Source: Coprinellus micaceus
Taxonomy: Eukaryota; Basidiomycota; Agaricomycetes; Agaricales; Psathyrellaceae
Reading direction: 5' to 3'
Assembly (NCBI GenBank): GCA_951394405.1
Contig: OX596344.1
Span: 1,302,001-1,366,000, forward strand
Length of the DNA stretch: 64,000 nt
The notes beneath the pieces were generated by a model. The model was not told the origin of the DNA. It made no database searches and worked only from the letters and a program-made list of their open reading frames with translations. Numbering within the stretch: position 1 is the stretch's first letter; the number at the start of each line of letters is the position of its first letter. This document shows positions 21,910 to 33,613 of the stretch, in pieces. Made by a program: the position numbers and the translations under genes.

Positions 21910-24900
21910 CTAATACCCATTCTGCGTCCCCCCAACAGGCTGTTGATGCTGAATCGGCGGCGACGCCATCCCCATCCCATGCCTCGCCGGACTCCCCTGA
22001 CTCGTCTGCGCAATACTCGGCATCGGCATCGGAGACGCACTATGCTGGTGCTGGTGCTGGTGCTGCGGCATACCCCCACTCGCAACCCTAATTCCCGGCC
22101 TCATCCCATTCGTCGACGGAGACCTCACAGGAATCAAATGCGCCGAGGATACACCCCCAGCAAGGCCGCCCGCAACACCATTCACCACCCCAGGCTGAGA
22201 CGACGCGCCGTTTACAACCCCATTCATACCCCCATCGCCCCCAGCAGAAGCAGCATTAAGAGTAGCGCCCTGCTGCTGCTGAGTCACCCCATTCATCGGC
22301 GCCGACCCCGGCCTCTGCATCCCCGCCCCCAGATTCCACTGCAACTGCCTCACCGCCGCCGTCCCGGGCAACTTCAAGTTCGCCGGGATCTGCATCCCCT
22401 GCACCCCATTCCCCACTCCCCCATTCGCACCACCGAAACTCTGCGCAAACGCCCTATTCCCCCCAGCCGCTTGAAGCGCAGCAAGCTGGTGCGGAGTCAT
22501 ACTCGCAAAGACGCCCTTCATATTCGGGATCTTCTGCAAGTCCACCACCCCATTCACACCGTTCTGGAGCTGCTGCTGGTAATTGGCAGCGAAGGCGGCT
22601 GCAGCGGACGAGGGGTTGACGTGGTAGCCGTTAGGCAGGGTCATACCTCCTTGGTTCTGTGACTTGGGCCGAGGGGGTAGGGACGTGGGTGCAAGCAAGT
22701 CTTGCGTTGCCGGAATAGTGTCGGGAGCTGAGACAGGCATGGCTCCGTTCACCATCGTCGGGTCCGCAGGTTTCACCATATCGACATGAGGCATAGCGAT
22801 AGCCGCCCTCCCACCTCCATTCACCGCCGCGATCTGCGGTGTCGGTAGAGGTACAGGTTGTGGAGGCGACTGCTGCGACCCCGCGCCGTTAGTCTGAAGC
22901 CCCGGTGTGGTAACGGACGGTCTCATGCCCCCATTCGACGATATCCTCATTTGCTGCGGGATAGCGGTGGGTGGTGGCATCTTCTTGAGGTGGAGTGGCA
23001 CGGACACGGGAGTGCCGACAGACATGCCTGCCGCGTTTGCCTGAGCCGCAGCTTGGGCTTGGGCTTGGGCTTGGGCTTGTGCCTGGGCTTGAGCGAGGAG
23101 GTGGGGAGGAGGAGGACGCATCCCAGCCACGCGGGGGATGGGTGGCATACCGAGTCGGTAGGGGATGAAGGTCTGCTGTCGGCCGTCAGACATGGGTAGA
23201 TGAAGGCTTGGGTCCGTCGTGACGTCGAAATGATCCTTGTCCGTCAGTAGGGTCATCGTGTGTCGCAGGTACCTGGATGGGATGAGTATAGAAGATAAAG
23301 TAGGAAGAGGGGATACGCACTTGGAATCACACTCGTCAATCAACACCCGACTATCCTCCTCAACCGTCGGCGGCGACGGCGCGTCGTCCGAATCAAACCT
23401 CCACCTCTCCTCTATCCTCTTCCTTCTCGCCGCCTCCTCAGGGTCTTCATCGCTCTCACTCTCACTACCCAACAACGCCGACCTCCGCCGCTTCGCAATA
23501 TGTCTCGAAGCTCCAAACTCTCTCCGATCCAGAACCAAGCGACCACCTCGCCCAAACCGCATACGCACAGCGCGTGACGGCCTCGAACGCTCATCGTCGC
23601 TTTCCGCCGTCTTGTCGGAGGAGGCGGAGGAGGCGTCGGTGGGGGGAGGGATGAATTTGAAGAGTCTGGAGGCGTAAGGGGCGTAGGGTGTTTGTTGAGG
23701 GCTCTGTAAGGGTGTTAGGATAATGTCAAAGTAAATGAAGGGTAAGCCGTACGTCGACAACATCGTCCCAGATCTTGTCCTCCTCCTTCCGCCGAGCAAG
23801 GTACACGTCGGTCTTGTCTCTGACCGCCGCGATACGCTCGCGTGGCTTGATGATAGGATCTGGACGGAGAGGCTGGATGTTGGCGTTGTTGGCGGGGATC
23901 TTGACGCCAGGTAGACGTCTAGGAATACTAGTTAGTGAAAGAGAGTCAGCGCGGCGAGGGTGGCAGACGTACGGTGGCTCCAATCGCCTGGCTGGCCGCT
24001 CCTTGTCTACGAGCAGCTCCTCGTCCGTCTTGTCCGACAGCGAAGGGAATTTGCGTTTAAGGTCGGCAAGCGCCATCCGTCTCTCCCATACCTGCTGAGC
24101 ATGCACAGCCTGATCTCGCTTTATCGTTTCTCGTTGCAAAACATGCCGCGCCAGCTCTAGTGGATACGCGAACTCCGCCTGTAGCCTTACAAGCTTGTCA
24201 GACGACGACACTTGCGCTTGTCTCGTCTTTCGAACTGCCTTGATCTCCCGCCGTCGGAAACAGATGTACGACTCGTTGAGGGTGTCGGACTCGTCAAAGT
24301 TGAGGATGGGGATGATTCGGTGGCCTGCGCGTTCGATCCGGCGTTCCTTCCAGTAAGGATAGACGGTTCGTGCGATGCGGAGGAGTTGTTGGGGTTGGGG
24401 GATCCAGGCGGGGACAAAGTGGGATGCGAATGAGGCGGGGGTGAGTGGCGAGGCGAACACGTCTTGGTACTCGGCAAAGGCGGGGAAGGGTCCAGTCTCG
24501 AGGCTCTGAGAATGGTGTGAGCGATAAACCAATGATAGGACGAGACAACGTACATGGTGCAGGAACTCTGTCTTCTCATGGGTGATCTTCTCAAAGAGAC
24601 CCGTGGCGAGCTCAAACTCGTCTTCAGAGATCACGACCGGCTGGCTGAGGTCGGGCTCCTTGCCCTTGGCCTTTGCGCTGCGCGCAGATGTCCGTGTCCC
24701 TGAAGCAGAGATCGCGCCTTGGGCGCTGGTGCCCTCGCCTCTGGCCTCCTCGTTGTTCTTGTCGAGCCATTCCTTGTCGCGTTCGTCCATGAAGTAGGAG
24801 AAGCCACTGGCCAAGCCATCGCGTGTGGCTTCTTCAACGGTTGTAGAACTGGCGACATAAGTGGCGGGGTCCTTCCACACATTGTTCGGATACAGTTCCG

Positions 24901-25296
24901 CCCAGTTGTCCGCGAGACCAGTAGAGTCCGGGGTCGGAATGTATATCGAGGGCTTCTCCTCTGTCTTCTTTGTGGCCTGAGCGACTCTATGGGCGGCCGT
25001 GAGGACCTCCTGGAGATGGTGCTCCTGCAGGGGGGGATTAGTCAGCAATCCACGGATGGCACCGCCACTATCGATGGGTGACGTGGCGGCGATGGGGGCG
25101 ATGGTGGACTCACATTGGCGTCCTCGGCGTCGACCCCTGCGACGAGATTTGTGAGACGATGCTTCTCGTCGTCGTCGTCGGGGAAGAGGAGGTCGTCTGC
25201 GTCGACATTGCCCTTGAGGATCTTGAGGCGCGACTTGTTGGTGATGCGGTTTCTGTTGCGCAGGGTCGAGGCACCCGGGATGTGGTTGCGGGGCAT
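21910..25296 (-). CDS. EPL1: Enhancer of polycomb-like protein, NuA4 histone acetyltransferase subunit
   Basis: Six exons (25296-25114, 25024-24554, 24505-23973, 23918-23753, 23703-23321, 23272-21910) give 1032 residues; introns are 48-89 nt. The N-terminal EPcA region is clear: MPRNHIPGASTLRNRNRITN, KILKGNVDADDLLFPDDD, then EHHLQEVLTAAHRVAQ, IYIPTPDSTGLADNWAELYP and YFMDERDKEWLDKNNEE. The middle (FHFVPAWIPQPQ-like to YWKERRIERAGHRIIPILN and YICFRRREIKAVRKTR) and the arginine-rich LVLDRREFGASRH also fit the family. The last 400 residues are low complexity (AQAQAQ run, Gln/Pro/Asn). In yeast, Epl1 anchors Esa1, Yng2 and Eaf6 in Piccolo NuA4 and ties them to Tra1. The fungal length is usual. 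Confidence 0.92.
23051..23092. repeat. Hexanucleotide repeat inside EPL1 coding for Ala-Gln
   Basis: Tandem GCTTGG units on the plus strand encode an AQAQAQ run in the last exon of EPL1. The repeat keeps the frame when it changes length. Confidence 0.8.
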
Positions 25297-28200
25297 GTCA
25301 TGGAGATGCTGGGACGACGAGGAGGAAAGGGTCTCGTCCTAATAATTTAGCGGAGGAGCGAGTTTGGCGTCGTCGTACAGGTCAATGCGTCGGATTTTGG
25401 CCGAAAAGCGTTCGGCCCGGCCACAGCAGACCCACCCCGTGTTGTTTGGTACGTAAACAGCGCGTGCACCCGGCATCACGGCCAATTTCTCACTCTCAAT
25501 ACAAACTCGGGATTCACTCATGTTCAGTTCAACTTCCTTGGGCACCACGATAATAGACTAGCCACGCATCTTGCATGGGAAGCCAGAAGTGGGAACACAC
25601 CCCCGAGGAAGGTCACCCATGACGGAATCTTACCACGAGGACCCACCCAGTCTTGTCTGTCGGCCTGGATACATTGGATGAGTGGAGATCTGCAGGCCGG
25701 GGGAAGCAGGACGTAGCAAGTGAGGATTGGGTTAGCCCATGACATACGCGATCCCAACAAAAAAAAAGCTCACATCGTAGCTCCACTTCCTCCCGGCTGT
25801 TCGTACGATGTGGTCCTATGAATGAAATTTCCAATAGATTCAGAGATGGAGAACAAGGCTTGGAGATGAGAGTCAAAACGCGCACCTCGTTAGGGGAACC
25901 ACGAGGCCACGGGTTGGGCTCAGGGTGCAACGGGCTCGTGGAACCGGAACAAGGCGATGCCGATGCCAGCGTCGACCGTCGATGACAACTGGCATGCCCC
26001 GCCCTCTCCCCTCAGGATGGACGGGATGGGCTCTGATGTTCGAATGGCCCCACCAGGGCATACAGCCTGAGCACAGCGAAAACGCTACTACTGTATATTA
26101 TATCGCAGTGAACACTAGGTGATAGAAAAGCATCGTCAGTAAAATCACGGTACGGGAACGGGCAAGGGAAACGGAAGTGGAGCAAGCTTGAGAAGGCGAA
26201 AAGGAAAGGGAGGAAGAGGGGCCCTGCGAGTGAGTCGCAGGAAAGGGGGACGATCGAAAACGGATGGATGGGATGCTCACCTGTACATCTACAACGAGGA
26301 GGGAAAGGTGCCATGGCCACCACTGCCCCATCTTGGTGAGATGGGTACTCAACCGATGGTAGGAAGAGTGGGTGGGTGAGTAAGGGATACGATACAATAA
26401 ATGAAACCCGTCCCCTCTACCCTCGTCTGCGGGATCTCAGAGGAACAACGCATCCCCACCCCCTCCTTAAATACCATGGAGGCAACAAGGAAGGAGAGGT
26501 GTACGCACGCACGCACGCAACGCCCTGCGCCCGCAGCTCCTCCACCCGTCCCCGTGTACCCTGCATCGTACCATGGCCCCGCGGATGTCCTTACCTCCCC
26601 TCACCCCATCTGCGCATCCCGTTCCTCCCCCAACCGCCTTCGCTCTGCGATTGCGCGGCTCAGATCGGTAGAGGGAGAGCAAGGGGCCAGGGGATTAGGG
26701 GTGTAATGTGGTGTGTGAAGCGAGGAGGGAGATTGAAGGATAGAGGAGAGCACTGACGACCCGGAATGAGGGAACCGTTCAGCCACATTCCTACACGTGA
26801 GATCGAAGCGCGGGAAGTGCCGAGCAGGGATTTGCCTCGTGGTGCGTCATCTGTGTGCCCAGAGGGGGGAAGAAAACTGGAATTCGGAAGAAGAGCTGAA
26901 CGATGTGTACAGAAGAAGGCTACGGCGTGAGGGAAGGGGAGATGGGTGGAGTGTTGAAGAAGGGCATGGCTTTTGGGCAGGAATCCGTCACCGCTCAAGC
27001 TTCAAGGACACGGGAGACGATGTTTATCCGCAGTGAAGCCGCCGACGACGGGAAGGAAGACGTTGGAATATGTACGTGGCTCGACGACGCACTCGTAATT
27101 GGTTTCACATCGTTTCGCAGAAGAGTATACAGCTTTGAATTCAGCGCTCAGCGCTTAACATGTAGTCCAGCCTCATGCACATGATATTGAACGACGAACT
27201 CCCCAGTCTCCTTCAAAAACTTGCAGGAAGCCAAGACGACCGTTGGACGGTAAGCTGGGCGTCCCGTAAACGATCATACAACCTGTCAAGAGGTCCCTGA
27301 AGCCCGAGGCAAGACTAGCTCAGTCTGTGACTCACACCTCCCTCCTTCACCCTCTCCGGCCGATTGGGCGCTTGAATTCATTGACCCACCCCGTACCATC
27401 CATCCCTTCATCGTCCTCGACGTCTACACCTGCTGGAATCATCGGCCAAAACCTCGCGGTGCATTACCCCACGGCGTCCCGCTCCCGGCAGGGAGCACGA
27501 GGGCGTCGGCGCAGAGACACATGCTCCCGGTTGAAAATACGTCGGGAGGGACAGGGCTTCCCCTCCTTGCAGCTCATATTTGAAGTCCCTGACGTGGTGG
27601 TGAACCGGCAGCCCACCTATACCCAAGAACACTGGCCCTAGCCTGCACTGGCACTCATCTCTGGATGGATCAAGACGTCCATGCGGTCAACCTACAGCGG
27701 CGGAACAGGCGGCTACGACTCGGAGTAGGTCGCAACTCCGGGTCTGTAAGTACCCCTCGATAACGTTGCTCACGGTGCACCAAGCCAACATATCTGAAAT
27801 GGCTCCCCCGCGATCCAAGGGCCGACGACCGAGCCAACACCTCGATGGTTGTAGGCTGTACTGGAGTTTGGAGATTTGACCAGAGCTCTGCGTTTGAGCG
27901 GCTCTCCAGATTCCTCCGTCTTCACATGCGCACATGCCCACTGGACGCCAACAGCGACACGAGTGTGATCGATAGAGAGGCGCCCGTCCACCTCTATCTC
28001 TTCCCTCTGGGCGATAAGAACGACTCATGCTGTCGAAAGATAACTCGATATCATTTTGAAATGCATGGCCATTCGGTGACCTCGCCCTGTTCAGGGCGCC
28101 AAGCACAGTGGATCGCGTATCCCCATATGGACCCACAAAATTTGATCGCCACTGGGAGCCGGAAGAGAGGGGTGCAATGGGGAAAATTGAGGGACGCAGA

Positions 28201-28328
28201 GAGATAAGACCTATTTCTCATAACGGTTACATACAATCGAAGCTACCCCCAGCTCCCGGCGCTCTCTCTCCTCTCCCTCTCCCCCTCACCACCACTTGGT
28301 CTGTCCCAAGACCAACCGGTTCTCCACC
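25297..28328. other. 3 kb gene-poor region with possible EPL1 leader exons
   Basis: No confident gene. On the minus strand, 25.55-25.95 kb shows three intron-like blocks with good borders (about 25885-25816, GTGCGC...CATAG; 25773-25690, GTGAGC...CTGCAG; 25633-25559, GTAAGA...GCTAG) leading toward EPL1, so these may be leader exons. An ACGC microsatellite lies at 26503-26519 and a minus-strand recurrent-motif copy at 27363-27377. Plus-strand frames at 26376-26756 and 27327-27641 are low complexity with no domain. Confidence 0.45.
25339..25521 (-). CDS. Small open frame directly upstream of EPL1, possible upstream ORF
   Basis: A 60-codon frame starting MSESRVCIESEKLAVMPG and ending AKLAPPLNY stops 42 nt before the EPL1 start, on the same strand. 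Its composition is protein-like, but I recognise no family. It may be an upstream ORF in the EPL1 leader, a separate micro-gene, or chance. Confidence 0.25.
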   Translation of the reverse strand: MSESRVCIESEKLAVMPGARAVYVPNNTGWVCCGRAERFSAKIRRIDLYDDAKLAPPLNY

Positions 28329-31140
28329 ATGGTTTCGAAGCTTCGTGCCGGGATTGAAAGGGTGAACAATGCGGTACGTCTTGCTTTCTACTCTCCAAAC
28401 GCTTCCACAGAGCTCATGCATACCTTCCAAACGATTTATAGGTGGCCAGAACGGCCTTTGGTCGATGGTTCAAGTTGGAAGGGTCTGGCACAACGAAGGA
28501 GCGTATTGGATCGCGGTTCTTGGTCAGTGGAGCACCCCGTTCGCCTGGTCGTGTGCACTCACCCGGACATCCAGACCGAGATTCGAGCAGGCTTGACGAC
28601 ATGGGTGAGTAGAACCTCTCCAACGCCATTTTCGGCGTACTAACCCTGTTCCGATCCAGGCTGCCATGGCTTACATCGCAAGTTCCTTTCCATGATCACA
28701 ACGGCGACCGCGGCTTACCCTCCCCTTCTTCTCCCACTGCTCAACATCAGATCTCCGTCAACGCCTCCATCCTCGCAGACTCTGGCGGAACCTGCGTGTG
28801 CACGACGGACGACCTGTGCGTTACGGATACGGCGTACACTATCTGCAAAGGCCAAGTCCGAAACAACTTGATCACCGCGACGGCGGCTATCTCTGCACTC
28901 TCGTCATGCCTCATGGGCATCTTCGCCAACCTGCCCGTCGGGTTGGCCCCGGGTCTCGGTCTGAACGCATACGTGAGTTCGAATTCACCACTTCAGGTTT
29001 ATCTCTTTCGTGCGTTCTGACACCAGGAATGCTTTTGGTGCTATCTATCTGTAGTTCACGTACTCCGTTGTCGGATTCCATGGAGGAGGGCTTATCTCGT
29101 ACCGTGAGGCCCTGTCAGCCGTTTTCCTGGAAGGGTATGTTATCTCTCCACAAACACCACCACCACCACATGCCATGTGCACACTCGGTGCCTGGCGCTC
29201 TCGCCTTCACAACTTGAAGCCACCGTGCTAACGCTCCGTGTTCAGGTGGATCTTCCTCTTCCTCTCCCTCATCGGTCTCCGGCAATGGCTCGTCAGGATC
29301 ATGCCCCAGTCGCTCGTCTTGGCCGTCGGAGCTGGTATTGGTCTCTTTATCGCGTATGTCCATTTCCATCATTGGGTTGAGCGCCGCTGATGAGGTTTTT
29401 CAGGTTTATTGGTCTTGGTATGATTACGGTCTTCCGGATGGCAGTTCGATTCCGACGTCTAATCACTCGCATACTCTTTCTTAGGTCCGAACGGTCTTGG
29501 AGTCATCGGTGGTGATACCGTCAACCTCGTCGGTTTGGCTGGATGTCTCGCGAAAGGTGCGAAGTTCGACTTCAGATGCCCATTCTACCCTAACTCGTTC
29601 ATCAGATTACGCCAGCGAGGCCCTCCCCAATTACTGTGTCGGTGGACAGCTGCGCAGCCCTACAATGTGGCTTGGAATCTTCGTCGGAGGGTACGCTACT
29701 TCGCTAAACATCAATTGCTTCCTTCTGACCTTGCTTGTTACTACTTCAGCATCTTCACGCTGTTCCTGCTCATGTACCGCGTCCACGGCGCCATCCTGAT
29801 CGGCATCTTCCTCGTGTCCATCATCTCCTGGCCGCGCCCCACCTCCGTCACCTACTTCCCCCATACCGAGGAAGGAGACGCTCTGTTCGACTTCTTCAAG
29901 AAGGTGGTGACGTTCCAGCCGTTGGACAAGATCGGGAACGTTCTCGACGTACGTCGCGTCTCCCTTCCTTCCACCTCTCTCTTTCAGTGAACCTAACGAA
30001 ATCGTTCGGCGTTTGCAGTACAACTACGGCTCCGGACACGTGTGGTACGCGCTCGTCACCTTCCTCTACGTCGATATCCTCGGTACGTCTTGCGCTCCCT
30101 CCTTGTTTCAGGCATCTAAACGCGTTTGGGGGGTAGATACCACCGGTACCCTCTACTCGATGGCCAAGTTCGCTGGGCTCCGCGACCCCGAGACGCTCGA
30201 CTTTGAGAACTCGAACATCGCCTACTGCATTGACGCGATCTGCATCTCCATGGGTGCGCTTATGGGTATCAGCCCCGTCACTGCCTACATCGAGAGCGCC
30301 ACTGGTATCTCCGGTACGTACTACCTTTCGCGTTGCTCCCAATCATTCTGCAACATGCCTAATTCCGATTATTCTGGACATGTTTAGAGGGTGGAAAGAC
30401 GGGTCTCACGGCTATCACCACTGGGCTCATGTTCTTCGTGTCGATCTTCTTTGCGCCTATCTTTGCGTCGATCCCTGCGTGGGCGACGGGCGGTGCGCTT
30501 GTCATTGTCGGGTCTATGATGATTCGCAAGTAAGTTTATTCGTTTGCCCGTCCCTCTTGATGAGCATGTGCTGACGGAAAACGCTTTCCCTCACCCCAGT
30601 GTCCTCGAGATTAACTGGGACTACATTGGTGACGCCGTCCCCGCGTTCTTGACCATCATTATGATTCCCTTCGGCTACAAGTACGTCGCGTTTCTTCAGT
30701 GTTGCTTGCCATCTTGAGTCCTCGTACTCATGTGCCTTCCCCTCAGCATCGCCTACGGTGTCATCGCTGGAGTCTTCTCCTACATCATCTTGAACGGTAT
30801 CCCTCTTCTTATCAGGAAGGCCTCCGGTGGTCGCATCGTCCCCGCGAACTACGACATGTCGGAACCATGGTCCCTGCCTCCTGGTTCCTTCCTGCCTCCT
30901 TGGATGTAAGTGTCGAACTTATCCTCGCAAAACGCCTTTAACGCCTTTAACGCGTCTAGGTACCGCGCTTATGGTATGGCCCGTGGACGTCGAACGCAGC
31001 ACGCGCACGCCGACCCTGACCTCGACGACTCGAGGAACGACAGCGTTGAGGAGAAACTGAAGGATGGTGAGGCAGACGCCGGCGCGATGACGACGAGCTG
31101 CGAAGTCACGCCCGTTGGCGTCAGCGTCGCTCCTCGGTGA
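28329..31140 (+). CDS. azgA-like: AzgA-type purine (hypoxanthine-adenine-guanine) transporter
   Basis: Seventeen exons give 585 residues: 28329-28373, 28442-28522, 28575-28604, 28660-28677, 28751-28972, 29055-29134, 29246-29353, 29404-29417, 29485-29556, 29606-29690, 29750-29948, 30019-30082, 30137-30313, 30388-30529, 30600-30680, 30747-30905, 30960-31140. Family landmarks in order: [164 protein letters not shown]. The family imports purine bases with protons across the plasma membrane, with 12-14 membrane segments. The 73-nt intron at 28678-28750 is of the rare GC-AG class (GCAAGT donor), since no GT site keeps AYI-ISVN in frame. Exons of 14, 18 and 30 nt are unusually small. Confidence 0.93.
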
Positions 31141-31982
31141 CCCTCGTCCGGTTGAGTTGCTTTTGTGACTTGGCTCCCTTCCTGCTTCCTGGCTCCAGTT
31201 TTCTTCGTCCCAAACCTATTCAAACTATTCCCGGGTTTACTTCCATCTTTTTTACTTTGCTTCACTATCACCCTCAGCACCCGCCATTGGCGACGTACTT
31301 CGCTCTGATCGCGCGGCCGAGTGTCGTGCCAGGCCGGTGTGGGGCCAACGAACTACCTACATAAGCGCTCAACCTATTTATCTAGGTTGTTGTGCGAAAA
31401 CGACCTTATTTACTACGCTCTAGATCACATATATTATTAATAACGATCCAGGATTACACGACTATTTCTTCGTTCTCGAAGAACGAGTCTCGAGGTGGCC
31501 ATTTGTCATTCGGAAGCGCAGGCAGAATACATCCTCCAGTCTCAGGGCTGGTAAATGTCAAGCGACAAATCCCATTTTCTCCACTAGCTGATCTGACTCT
31601 CGCTCAACTTTCGCTCGCCCTGGTCCTGGACGAATCCACACCCAACCCCGACTTCTCCAGGCTTCATGATGGGGCCCATCGCGACGTGAAACGTCCATTT
31701 TATGGCGTACACGTGACTGCCCGAGACCTGGCAGCTCCCCCATTTGGCAGATTCTTGATGCCCTAACTCACGCCATTTTGATTTTCTGGAATCCTGGAAA
31801 AAAGTGGTTCGGTTCTCTCAGGGAGTATATAGGACACGTCGTAGTCTTCACTTGGACCCCATCCTCGTCGCGACTGGTGTTGTCGAGTTCACCTCATCTT
31901 CTCCTCTTCCTCCCGCCTCGGGTCCCATCTGCTTCTATATCCGGGTTTCACGTTACATTCGCGGGCGTCTACGACTGCTACA
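31141..31982. other. Intergenic, 842 bp
   Basis: 3' region of the purine transporter and promoter of ERG25. A frame at 31392-31766 has no recognisable content. AT-rich patch at about 31428-31445 (ATATATTATTAATAACG). Confidence 0.5.
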
Positions 31983-33103
31983 ATGGTTTTCGCCAACGCT
32001 ACGGCCCTGCCGAGTCTCTATAATGAGATGTACCCCGGTACCGACCTTGCCTCGCTCTCGTGGCTGGAGCAACAGTGGGTTCACTGGTATGTGAGCATTG
32101 GCAACCCCGTTCTTGCGACGGGTCTTGCGAGTTTCTTGTTGCACGAGGTGAGTAACTGGTTACGCGTGCGTTGCTGGCACAGGAATTAACGCGTAGATGG
32201 GTGTTGTAGATCGTATACTTTGGGAGGTCAATTCCCTGGATCATCATCGACTCGATGCCATACTTCAGGAGGTGGAAGTTGCAAGCCAAAAAGGTCCCTA
32301 CGATTCAGGAGCAATGGGAGTGTACTAAGACCGTCTTGTTCTCACATTTCACCATCGAACTTCCCTTGGTACGTTCTCCCTATCTTGGTTGGAACGACAG
32401 ATACTAATCGACGCGTCAGATCTGGCTTTTCCACCCCACTGCTGAGGCTCTCGGAATGTCGACGTATCAGGTTCCCTTCCCCTCCCTCAAGACCATGGCG
32501 CCACAGATCTTCCTATTCTTCTTCTTCGAGGACTTCTTCCACTTCCTTGCCCACCAGGCCCTTCACACTGGTGTCCTCTACAAGCACATCCACAAAATCC
32601 ACCACAAATATTCTGCTCCCTTCGGTCTCGCTGCGGAATACGCCCACCCAGCTGAAGTCTTCATCCTCGGTGCTGGCACGATCCTCGGACCCCTCATCTA
32701 CTGCTACTTCACGGCCAACCTCCACATCATCACCGTCTACCTCTGGATCGTGCTCCGTCTTTTCCAGGCCGTCGATGCGCACTCTGGATACGACTTCCCC
32801 TGGTCGCTGCACAACATCGTTCCCTTCTGGTCCGGCGCCGAGCACCACGACTTCCACCACATGGCCTTCACCAACAACTTCTCCACCTCGTTCAGGTGGT
32901 GGGACAGGATCTGCGGCACTGACGACAAGTACCGTGCATACCGTGCCCGTGTCAAGGCTGCCAAGAAGGCCATGAAGAACGCGAGTGCGGAGGATATCAA
33001 GAACTTTGAGGAGAAGCTCATGAATGAGGTCGAGGCTGAGGGTATCAAGGCTGAAGCGGAGGCTGAGGCGAGGGGGCTCAAGGCGTTTGGGAAGGCACAA
33101 TAA
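31983..33103 (+). CDS. ERG25: C-4 methylsterol monooxygenase
   Basis: Three exons (31983-32147, 32210-32368, 32420-33103) with introns of 62 and 51 nt give 335 residues. The three histidine boxes of the fatty-acid-hydroxylase superfamily are intact: HFLAH (149-153), HKIHH (166-170) and HHDFHH (250-255), which bind the di-iron centre. Other landmarks are SLSWLEQQWVHWY, YFGRSIPWIIIDSMPYFRRW, FFFFEDFFHF and AFTNNFSTSFRWWD. The enzyme oxidises the C-4 methyl groups of 4,4-dimethylzymosterol in ergosterol synthesis in the ER, together with Erg26 and Erg27. The C-terminal 50 residues are highly charged (Lys/Glu/Ala), longer than in yeast and probably exposed to the cytosol. Confidence 0.95.
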
Positions 33104-33613
33104 ACGATACCATTGCATGCACGCATAATGCTTTGACGATTCATCGACATATATATTCATATTTAGACAGATAATGCCCTTAATTGCTCAAAATACATTT
33201 GGTCAAACCATCCCATGTGCTCCTCACTCGATTCGCGTCCGCTACTACGAATCACTCGGCTTCTTGGGGTTGCTTCGGCTGAATGACCTGGCGCTTGTCA
33301 GTCTCCGTTCAAGTTGACATGCAAGCGCCCGGTGACGCAAATCCTTGCCCTCTTGGGCATCATTAACTGCGGGCGATCGTCCTGAATGTGCGGGATTGAC
33401 GGGTCGACTCCTTATTCGACATCCATATCTCCGTCTTCCCACGGTCAATAAGCGCCCAAAATCCGGCTCGCTGGTTCTCTCTTAAGTCGTTTAACGGATC
33501 TTTCCTAGCGTGAAAACAGAAGCAAGGTTGCCGGCCACCACTTTCCCATACATTCACAGTGAGTACGAGTTCGGCTACCATGCCTCCACTAAGCATATAC
33601 ACTAGTTCATTCT
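33104..33613. other. Intergenic between convergent ERG25 and GH5 genes
   Basis: 510 bp with a recurrent-motif copy (CAATAAGCGCCCAAA, 33446-33460). No gene. Confidence 0.5.

Noticed and set aside
21871..22662. 263-codon plus-strand frame rich in Arg, Pro and His
   Set aside because: It is antisense to the low-complexity tail of EPL1 and arises from its repeats.
32220..32975. 251-codon Ser/Thr-rich frame on the plus strand
   Set aside because: It lies over the ERG25 exons in another frame; the ERG25 frame is clearly the coding one.
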